DNA from: CAZITB01 sp964542055
GTDB taxonomy: Bacteria; Planctomycetota; Phycisphaerae; Sedimentisphaerales; CAMDDF01
DNA: 31,418 nt
Assembly (NCBI GenBank): GCA_964542055.1
Contig: CAZITB010000017.1
Span: forward strand, 1 to 31,418
Reading direction: 5' to 3'
Shown here: piece by piece, positions 15,016 through 21,862 of the stretch
How positions within the stretch are numbered: the stretch's first letter is position 1
How the letters are laid out: each line of letters opens with the position of its first letter
Position numbers and translations under genes: made by a program
The notes under the pieces: model-generated
The model's input: only the letters and a program-made list of their open reading frames with translations
Databases searched by the model: none
What the model was told of the DNA's origin: nothing

Positions 15016-17631
15016 TTGGCAGTAACAAGGGTACACATTCTTGCAAAAGAACTTGGAGTAAAGAGTAAGGCGATAGTTGAAAAGTGTCAGGCTGAAGGTC
15101 TCGATGTCATACAAAACCATATGTCTACGGTTTCGGCGGGTTTGGCGGCGACGATCAAGGAATGGTTCAGCGGAGATCAATCGCATTCTACTGCTATTGA
15201 AACGGCTGAACCGGTTGACTTGAAAAAAGTTCGTGTCAAAAAAACGAAAGTAGAGCAAGCCCAAGGGGATACACAACAGTCGCAGGAAAGCCAGGAAGAA
15301 CAGGCGACTGAGGAAGTGCCTTCTGTTATAGAAGAAGTTAGCCCGACCTTGGAGCAGGAGCCGGAAACAGAGGAAACTCCTGATCAGAAGCTGGAAGAAA
15401 AAGAGGAAAAAGAGATCAAGCCTGTAGGTGAAATGTTTGAAAGGCCGAAAATGAGGCCTGAAGATGTTGTTCCTGCCGGGCCAAAACTTGAAAAACCTCA
15501 GCCTGTAAAATTAACTGGCCCTAAAGTGATTAGAGTTGAGGAAGCAGAGGATGTTCGTGTCCCGAAGAAATCCAACAAGCCCAAGCCCAAATCCAGACCC
15601 ATACCCCGGCCTGTGGCTAGTCCGCGAGATTTCAATGCTCCTATCACCGAGCCTTTGATGCCGGATGTAGGTAAGGGTAAAGGCAAAAAAGGTAAAAAGG
15701 GAAAAAAAGGAATTGACGAAGCAGAAGAAGCAAGAGGCAAGAAAAAGCTCCGTGATCAGGATATTGCCGAAAGAAAGGCACGTTTGGCCGCGGCGGGCGG
15801 TGGAATTTTCCGTACCAGGCCCAGCCGGAAAATAGCCAGTAAAAAAGAAGAAACCGCCGAACATAAACGACCTGAAACGGCAACCATTATCGAGCCAATT
15901 ACCGTTAAAGATCTAAGTTCCGCTATTGCAGTCAAAACAAGCGATATAATAACAGCTCTGATCAAGCAGGGGACAATGGCGACCGCTAATCAGATCATCC
16001 CTATAGATGTGGCTGAACTGGTTTCATTAGAGTTTGGAGTCGAACTGCATGTCGAACAAAAAGTCTCGAAAGAAGACGAAATTGAAAAGCAGTTCGAACA
16101 ACGAAGTCGCGATAATCTCACAAAACGAGCTACAGTAGTTACAATGCTAGGCCACGTTGACCATGGTAAAACAAGTCTGCTGGACCGAATTCGCGAATCC
16201 AAAGTTACAGAAGGCGAAGCGGGCGGCATAACCCAGCACATCGGTGCCTACCAGATTGAATGGAGCGGCAAAAAAGTAACATTCCTCGATACTCCAGGCC
16301 ACGAAGCCTTTACAGCTATGCGAGCCCGTGGAGCGAATATGACCGATGTGGTGGTTTTGGTAATCGCCGCAGATGATGGTGTTATGCCTCAAACAGTTGA
16401 AGCGATTCATCACGCCAAAGCCGCAGAAGTAAAGATAATTGTGGCTCTTAATAAAATTGATATTCCCGGAGTTGATATAAATAAGGTTTACGGTCAGTTG
16501 TCCGAACATAAACTTGTCCCGACCGAATGGGGCGGAGATACAGAAGTTGTCAAAACCAGTGCTATATCAGGCGAAGGTATTGACGACCTTCTTGAATATC
16601 TTGATTACACGTCAGAGCTTCTGGAACTTAAGGCAGATTCGACCATTCCGGCAACCGGCTGGGTAGTAGAAGCCAAAATGACACAGGGACAGGGTCCTGT
16701 TGCTACAATACTTTTGAAAGAAGGATGTCTTAATAAAGGTGATATTGTACTTGCCGGACAAGCCTACGGTAGAATCCGAACAATGCGTGACGGTACAGGT
16801 AAAACCGTCAACAAAGCCATCAGTGCCATGCCGGTCGAAATTTCAGGGCTGAATACCGTTCCCCAGGCAGGCGATAAATTTTACTGCCTGGAGGATATCA
16901 ACAAAGCTAAACAGGCAGCTGAACAACAGGCCCATACCGTACGTGAAAAAAGCCTGTCACAGCGACAGGTCGTTACGCTGGATAATCTCTTTAGCCAGAT
17001 CGAAGCAGGTAAAGTTAAAGAACTTAACCTTATCCTCAAAGCAGACGTACAGGGCTCGGTTGACGTTCTTATTAAATACCTCTCCGAATTGAATACCGAT
17101 GAAGTAAAGGTCAGAATTCTCCATGCCGCAGTTGGCGGAATCAATGAAGGTGATGTGATACTGGCAAAAGCCAGCGAAGCTATCATCATTGGCTTTAATG
17201 TTGTGGCGGATGAATATGTCCGTAAACTCGCCGAAGAAGAAGGAGTGGATGTAAGGCTTTATACTATCATTTATAGAATTACTGAAGACCTCAAAAAAGC
17301 AATGGCTGGGCTGCTCGACCCTGAAGAAAAGATTGAACAGCTTGGAAGACTGGTTGTCAGGAATACCTTCAAAGTTACCGGCGTTGGGCAGATCGCAGGC
17401 TGTTACGTCAGCAGCGGAATAGTCAAACGAAATGCCAAAGTCCGGTTGATCAGGGATAACATTATTATCAAAGATAGCGGGCAGATTCAGTCTCTCAAAC
17501 ATTTCAAAGACGATGTTAAAGAAGTTCGTGCGGGATTCGAATGCGGAATTAAAATTGAAAACTATGATGACATAAAAATGGATGATGTCATCGAGGCTTA
17601 TGAAATTGTAAAGATCAAGAGGAAGCTGTAA
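15016..17631 (+). CDS. infB: Translation initiation factor IF-2
   Basis: IF-2 is the GTPase that places initiator tRNA on the 30S subunit and promotes subunit joining. The protein has 871 residues. I use the TTG at 15016, because AGGAG lies 6 nt upstream and the protein then begins with the standard IF2 N-domain (VTRVHILAKELGVKSKAIVE). Residues about 60-290 are a low-complexity region rich in Glu, Lys and Pro, including KGKGKKGKKGKKG. A second IF2_N motif is at about 295-350. The G domain starts at about 376: GHVDHGKTS (G1), DTPGHEAF (G3) and NKID (G4). Domains II, III and C follow. Gene order nusA-infB-rbfA is conserved; rbfA starts 1 nt after the stop. Confidence 0.97.
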   Translation: MAVTRVHILAKELGVKSKAIVEKCQAEGLDVIQNHMSTVSAGLAATIKEWFSGDQSHSTAIETAEPVDLKKVRVKKTKVEQAQGDTQQSQESQEEQATEEVPSVIEEVSPTLEQEPETEETPDQKLEEKEEKEIKPVGEMFERPKMRPEDVVPAGPKLEKPQPVKLTGPKVIRVEEAEDVRVPKKSNKPKPKSRPIPRPVASPRDFNAPITEPLMPDVGKGKGKKGKKGKKGIDEAEEARGKKKLRDQDIAERKARLAAAGGGIFRTRPSRKIASKKEETAEHKRPETATIIEPITVKDLSSAIAVKTSDIITALIKQGTMATANQIIPIDVAELVSLEFGVELHVEQKVSKEDEIEKQFEQRSRDNLTKRATVVTMLGHVDHGKTSLLDRIRESKVTEGEAGGITQHIGAYQIEWSGKKVTFLDTPGHEAFTAMRARGANMTDVVVLVIAADDGVMPQTVEAIHHAKAAEVKIIVALNKIDIPGVDINKVYGQLSEHKLVPTEWGGDTEVVKTSAISGEGIDDLLEYLDYTSELLELKADSTIPATGWVVEAKMTQGQGPVATILLKEGCLNKGDIVLAGQAYGRIRTMRDGTGKTVNKAISAMPVEISGLNTVPQAGDKFYCLEDINKAKQAAEQQAHTVREKSLSQRQVVTLDNLFSQIEAGKVKELNLILKADVQGSVDVLIKYLSELNTDEVKVRILHAAVGGINEGDVILAKASEAIIIGFNVVADEYVRKLAEEEGVDVRLYTIIYRITEDLKKAMAGLLDPEEKIEQLGRLVVRNTFKVTGVGQIAGCYVSSGIVKRNAKVRLIRDNIIIKDSGQIQSLKHFKDDVKEVRAGFECGIKIENYDDIKMDDVIEAYEIVKIKRKL

Positions 17632-17632
17632 A

Positions 17633-18031
17633 ATGGGTTCCCGCCGAATAGAAAGAATGAGCAAATTGATAATGCGCTCAGTCAGCGACGTGATCATGAA
17701 TCAGCTAAATGACCCAAGAATTGAAGGCGTTATAAGCGTTACCAGGGTTGATTTGGCACCGGACATGAAAAAGGCAGATGTTTACCTGAGTATAATGACA
17801 GGCAGTGCTAAAAAAGACATGAATGTATTGCACGCTATCAACCATGCCTCCAGCCATATATCTGCTTTAGTAGCTAAGGATGTAACTGCACGTGTTTCTC
17901 CGAAACTGAGTTTTCAAGTTGATAAAGTTTACAAGAAAACTCTTGAGACCCTCAAACTTATAGAGCAGGTTTCGGACGAAATTAAAGAATCTGACCAAAC
18001 GAATTTGGAAGATGAAGATGAAAGACAGTAA
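17633..18031 (+). CDS. rbfA: Ribosome-binding factor A
   Basis: RbfA is a small KH-fold protein that binds immature 30S subunits and helps process the 16S rRNA 5' end. The protein has 132 residues. Signatures are SRRIERMSKLIMRSVSDVI, NDPRIEGVISVTRVDLAPDM and ADVYLSIM. The C-terminal 20 residues are acidic. Its ATG is one base after the infB stop, so translation is coupled. Its end overlaps the next gene by up to 20 nt. Confidence 0.95.
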   Translation: MGSRRIERMSKLIMRSVSDVIMNQLNDPRIEGVISVTRVDLAPDMKKADVYLSIMTGSAKKDMNVLHAINHASSHISALVAKDVTARVSPKLSFQVDKVYKKTLETLKLIEQVSDEIKESDQTNLEDEDERQ

Positions 18032-18722
18032 AAAGTATTCGGACAATCTTGAGAAGTTCTGGCGCAAATTTAAACCAAAAGGCAAGATTGAAAAACCTCA
18101 ATTCAGCGATCCTGTGGAAGCTATGGTCTATGCCAACGTTTTGAACAGCCTTGGCACGGGCAAAGCAGATAGGTACATCAAAAGACTTAGAGATAATTTT
18201 GTGGACTGGAACGATTTGAGAGTTTCTCGTAATGAAGAGATCATGGAAGCTCTTGGAGGAGAAAGCGGCGAAACAAAAGACCTTGCAGTAACTCTGCGAA
18301 ATTGTTTGCAGGCTGTCTTCGAAAAAAATGATTGTCTTGAATTGGACTATATTCTTGAACTTGGTAAGCGAAAAGCCAATGAAGAGCTCAAAGATTTGAA
18401 AGTTTTGCCGGCTTTTGTGGAAAGCTATATCATGCTGGTATGTCTCGATGGCCATTCGATACCTACTAATGAAAAAACGGCCGATTTTATGAAGGAAAAT
18501 GATCTAGCCGATTCCAAAGCTGGAATAGATGAAGTTCAGAGCTTTGTAGAAAGGCAAATTCCTGCTGCAAATAATTATGAATTTTTCGTAACCATGCAGG
18601 AATTGAGCGAAAAAGGCATTGAAGTTTCTACTCCCAAGAAAAAAACAAGTAAAACAACCAAAAAAGTTGCCAAAAAAACGGTAAAAAAGAAAACCACTAA
18701 AAAGAAAACTTCAAAGAAGTAA
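18018..18722 (+). CDS. Degenerate HhH/endonuclease III-like protein with lysine-rich tail
   Basis: The protein has 234 residues from ATG 18018; ATG 18012, two codons earlier, is also possible, but GGAAG is better spaced for 18018. Residues about 30-195 follow the layout of the endonuclease III (HhH-GPD) fold: SDPVEAMVYANVLNSLGTGK matches the N-terminal helix, and VLPAFVESYIMLVCLDG followed by SIPTNEKTADFM matches the HhH and catalytic-Asp region. The usual LPGVGRKTA catalytic lysine and VDTHV aspartate are replaced. No 4Fe-4S cysteine cluster is seen. The last 29 residues are almost only Lys, Thr, Ser and Val, like a histone H1 tail. It overlaps rbfA. I infer a non-catalytic nucleic-acid-binding protein; fold assignment is by eye. 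Confidence 0.6.
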   Translation: MKDSKKYSDNLEKFWRKFKPKGKIEKPQFSDPVEAMVYANVLNSLGTGKADRYIKRLRDNFVDWNDLRVSRNEEIMEALGGESGETKDLAVTLRNCLQAVFEKNDCLELDYILELGKRKANEELKDLKVLPAFVESYIMLVCLDGHSIPTNEKTADFMKENDLADSKAGIDEVQSFVERQIPAANNYEFFVTMQELSEKGIEVSTPKKKTSKTTKKVAKKTVKKKTTKKKTSKK

Positions 18723-18744
18723 TAAGTATGGAAAGGGAAAAGTT

Positions 18745-19620
18745 TTGTCTGATAAGATTTTAAAATTGGGAATTCCTAAAGGCAGTCTGCAAAAAGCCAC
18801 TTTCGAACTTTTTGAAAAAGCAGGATTCGATATCAAAGGATACGAAAGAAGTTATTTTCCAACTATCGATGACGGTCAAATAGAATTAGTTTTGCTTCGT
18901 GCACAGGAAATGAGCCGCTATATCGAAGACGGCGTTCTCGATGCGGGATTTACCGGTTATGACTGGATATGTGAAAACGGTTCGGATGTACATGAAGTTT
19001 GTGAACTTCGTTACAGCAAAGCATCCAGCAGGCCTACCAGGTGGGTACTTTGCGTTCCCAACGAAAGCGATATTCAAAAACCCGATGATCTTGAAGGCGG
19101 AATTATCGCTACAGAACTCGTGGGAGCAACACGAAAATATTTCGAAGATAAAGGCATTAATGTAAAGGTGGAATTCAGCTGGGGAGCAACAGAAGTCAAA
19201 GCAAGACTGGTTAACGCGATCGTGGAATTGACCGAAACCGGTTCATCTTTGAAAGCAAACAATCTCAGGATTCTCGATACACTTCTGACCAGTACCACAA
19301 GATTCATTGCAAACAATGATGCCTGGAAAGATGATTTCAAAAAAGGCAAAATCGAAGATATCATGACGCTGTTAAACGCTGCGATCGATGCAAAGACAAT
19401 GGTCGGTTTGAAAATGAACGTCAGCAAGAAAAACCTTGATGCAGTTATGAAGATACTGCCCGCTGAAAAAAGTCCGACAGTATCCAACCTTGCCGACAGT
19501 GATTTTGTAGCAATTGAGGTGTTGATTGAAGATAAAACCGAACGCAGGTTGCTGCCAGAATTGAAAAGGGCAGGAGCAAGCGGAGTTATCGTCTATCCAT
19601 TGAACAAGGTAATTCATTAA
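18745..19620 (+). CDS. hisG: ATP phosphoribosyltransferase, long form
   Basis: HisG catalyses the first step of histidine synthesis, from ATP and PRPP to phosphoribosyl-ATP, and is feedback-inhibited by histidine. The protein has 291 residues, which is the long HisG form with a C-terminal regulatory ACT-like domain and no need for HisZ. Blocks are LGIPKGSLQKATFELFEKAG, GFTGYDWICENG, IATELVGATRKYFEDKG and EFSWGATEVKARLVNAIVEL. The start is TTG 18745 with AAAGGGAAA upstream; a nearby ATG at 18728 is in another frame. No other his gene is in the window. Confidence 0.95.
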   Translation: MSDKILKLGIPKGSLQKATFELFEKAGFDIKGYERSYFPTIDDGQIELVLLRAQEMSRYIEDGVLDAGFTGYDWICENGSDVHEVCELRYSKASSRPTRWVLCVPNESDIQKPDDLEGGIIATELVGATRKYFEDKGINVKVEFSWGATEVKARLVNAIVELTETGSSLKANNLRILDTLLTSTTRFIANNDAWKDDFKKGKIEDIMTLLNAAIDAKTMVGLKMNVSKKNLDAVMKILPAEKSPTVSNLADSDFVAIEVLIEDKTERRLLPELKRAGASGVIVYPLNKVIH

Positions 19621-19647
19621 TTTTCACTATAAGTAACCGGAGGTTAT

Positions 19648-20397
19648 ATGGCAGGACATAGTCATTGGGCTGGCATTAAGCATAAGAAGGCAGCTAATGA
19701 TGCTAAACGCGGCAAAATATGGTCGAAAGTTGCGCGTATAATAATGGTCGCAGCCAAAAACGGCGGCGGCGATCCAGCGACCAATTTATCTTTAAGGTAT
19801 GCCATCGACAAAGGCAAAGACGCGAACATGCCAAAAGACACGATCGAAAAGGCAATCAAAAAAGGTACCGGCGAATTAGGTGCTGCCGAATTTGAAGATG
19901 TGCTTTATGAGGGTTACGCATCAGGCGGTGTCGCTGTGATGGTAGAGGCTTTAACTGATAACCGTAACAGAACAGCACCTGAGATTAAACGGATATTCGA
20001 AAAGCGAGGAGGCTCTCTTGGAGCTTCGGGCTGTGTGAATTATATGTTCAAGAAAAAGGGCCTGATCACTGTTAAGGCAGAAGCCGTTGACGAAAACGAT
20101 TTGATGGAAATCGCGTTGTCTTCCGGTGCTGATGACATGGAAGTGATGGGCGATGTTTTTGAAATAACTTGTGCACCTGATACGTATGAACAGCTTAAAA
20201 CCGCTTTGGAAGAAAAGAAGATTCCTATCGAAGTTGCTGAAATTTCGATGGTTCCCGATAATACGATCGAAATTGCAGACGTTGACAAAGCCAGGCAGAT
20301 TTTGGGATTGATGGAAGATTTCGAAGATCATGACGATGTCCAAAACGTCTATGCGAATTTCGATATACCAGACGAAATTGTTGAACAAGTTCAGTAA
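19648..20397 (+). CDS. yebC: YebC/PmpR/TACO1 family protein
   Basis: The 249-residue protein begins with MAGHSHWAGIKHKKAANDAK, the diagnostic start of the family. GGDPATNLSLRYAIDKGKDA, NMPKDTIEKAIKKGTGEL, YEGYASGGVAVMVEALTDNR and AGCVNYMFKKKG-like GASGCVNYMFKKKG follow. Members have been described as transcriptional regulators and as factors relieving ribosome stalling at polyproline-type sequences. The start has GGAGG. It lies 27 nt after hisG and ends the long plus-strand cluster at a terminator. Close to ruvC in many bacteria, here it is not. Confidence 0.95.
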   Translation: MAGHSHWAGIKHKKAANDAKRGKIWSKVARIIMVAAKNGGGDPATNLSLRYAIDKGKDANMPKDTIEKAIKKGTGELGAAEFEDVLYEGYASGGVAVMVEALTDNRNRTAPEIKRIFEKRGGSLGASGCVNYMFKKKGLITVKAEAVDENDLMEIALSSGADDMEVMGDVFEITCAPDTYEQLKTALEEKKIPIEVAEISMVPDNTIEIADVDKARQILGLMEDFEDHDDVQNVYANFDIPDEIVEQVQ

Positions 20398-20411
20398 TCC
20401 AAAACAATCAT

Positions 20412-20437
20412 AAGCCCCTGTCAAAAGGGGCTTTTTT
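20412..20437 (+). terminator. Rho-independent terminator after yebC
   Basis: AAGCCCC (20412-20418) pairs with GGGGCTT (20427-20433) around an 8-nt loop, followed by a T-run to 20437. The T-run overlaps the stop codon of the convergent kinase gene. Confidence 0.85.
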
Positions 20438-21743
20438 ATTCATGCAGATTTTCACGGCACCATGGACAAAAATGCCAGAACGTTTTATCGATCGGCCATT
20501 TACATTTATCGCATTTATCCGGCAGTTTTGAGATAGCTTTTTGCTTCTGTTTTGCATGGCACCACGGGCAGTAAATCATAAAATGATTCGTTTTGCCGCT
20601 GCATTTTTGACAGCGAGAATCATAAACGTGATTTTTTGTTTTCTTGCTGGAAGGGTTTTTAAATCCCGGCCCATAACACCACGGGCAAAAACGCCATTCA
20701 GCAAGAACGCCTTTTTTGCAGTCAGGACAATACAGCGGCTTATCGGTTTGCTCTCTGAAAGTATTTTTATCCGTTCCGCACCACGGACAAAACTGCATCT
20801 GCTCAGAAACCGGACGCGAGCAAACCTTGCACTCAACAAACGGCGTAAACAGCTTACTGTATTTTGTTCGATATTGCTCAATTTTTGCTTTACGCCAGTT
20901 CGGCATTGTAAATTGCTGCACATTGACGTTAGCTTTGATTCTAAGCCTTTCAGGAATCGCATCATTAAATGCGCCAAGCATTTGAGAGCCATTTTTAAAT
21001 CGTTTCTCAACATCAAGCTGAAGAGCCTTTTTCATGAACTCAGTGAATTTAACACCTGTTTTCTGCTTTAGTTTTTCATAGCCTTTAAAGGGCCACTTAA
21101 ATGGCCACTTGGGGACGACCCCCGTCAAATATTCATAAAGTATCACAGCCACAGCAAAGCAGTCGCTTGAGTAAGATGGTTTGCCGTAAGCCTGCTCGGG
21201 CGCAACATAGCCGGGAGTTCCGAATTCATCGATGGTCACAACCCTGCCCTTTACATGAATCCCTATGCCGAAATCTCCCAGCGCCGCCCGGTTTTCGGGA
21301 AACAGAAAAATATTCGAAGGTGTTACATCACAGTGGACAACCTTTTTCGAATGGGCATATTCAAGCGCTTTCAACACCTGGGTCATTATGGTTATGATGC
21401 GAGCCGGCGACATCGGGCGGCAGCACTCCTCAAGCGTTTTTTGCGAAAGCTCAGTTGCCATCACCGCATGGCCCTCGACTATATCCGCATTTTTCAAGTG
21501 CAGAATATTGGGATGCCGAAGCTGTGAAACCAGCTTTACCTCTTTGAGCAGCGACTCGCTATCGCGTTTACCATTGGACAGTATCGGAATTTTCAACGCC
21601 ACATCAATCCCCTCGACCGTGTCGGCTGCCATCCACACTTCACAATATCCGCCTTTGCCAAGCGGCTTTTTAAGCTTATATTTGCCCAGCTTTTTTGAAG
21701 CATAAAGATCGAGCTGCTTCTTTATCTGGGTTTGGTCTGTCAT
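20436..21743 (-). CDS. Ser/Thr protein kinase with four C-terminal zinc ribbons
   Basis: The protein has 435 residues. Residues about 20-265 are a Hanks-type kinase: glycine loop LGKGGYCEVW, Lys51 in VALK, catalytic HCDVTPSN (137-144; HCD in place of HRD), DFG at 157-159, and GTPGYVAPEQ. All catalytic residues are present, so it should be active. No membrane segment is seen. From 305 onward there are four CxxC-CxxC pairs (305/308-319/322, 339/342-353/356, 378/381-392/395, 411/414-426/429), each second pair within CPWC. The gene has its own promoter (TTGACT-N17-TAAAAT) and GGAG ribosome site. Its targets are unknown. Confidence 0.9.
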   Translation of the reverse strand: MTDQTQIKKQLDLYASKKLGKYKLKKPLGKGGYCEVWMAADTVEGIDVALKIPILSNGKRDSESLLKEVKLVSQLRHPNILHLKNADIVEGHAVMATELSQKTLEECCRPMSPARIITIMTQVLKALEYAHSKKVVHCDVTPSNIFLFPENRAALGDFGIGIHVKGRVVTIDEFGTPGYVAPEQAYGKPSYSSDCFAVAVILYEYLTGVVPKWPFKWPFKGYEKLKQKTGVKFTEFMKKALQLDVEKRFKNGSQMLGAFNDAIPERLRIKANVNVQQFTMPNWRKAKIEQYRTKYSKLFTPFVECKVCSRPVSEQMQFCPWCGTDKNTFREQTDKPLYCPDCKKGVLAEWRFCPWCYGPGFKNPSSKKTKNHVYDSRCQKCSGKTNHFMIYCPWCHAKQKQKAISKLPDKCDKCKWPIDKTFWHFCPWCRENLHE

Positions 21744-21772
21744 AGATTTTCTCCGGAAATGAACATCGTTGA

Positions 21773-21801
21773 ATTTTAGTAAAACCCCTTTTAAAAGTCA
21801 A
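21773..21801 (-). promoter_or_regulatory. Promoter of the kinase gene
   Basis: On the minus strand, TTGACT (21796-21801), a 17-nt spacer and TAAAAT (21773-21778) lie just downstream of the terminator of the MTHFR fusion gene. The kinase therefore has an independent transcript starting near 21766. Confidence 0.7.
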
Positions 21802-21810
21802 TATAAAGCC

Positions 21811-21836
21811 AAAAAAAAGCCCCGATTAACGGGGCT
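21811..21836 (-). terminator. Rho-independent terminator after the MTHFR fusion gene
   Basis: On the minus strand, AGCCCCG pairs with CGGGGCT (21830-21836 with 21818-21824) around a 5-nt loop, followed by a run of eight T (21811-21818). Confidence 0.88.
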
Positions 21837-21862
21837 CCAGATTGTTGAAATTTAAACTTATT

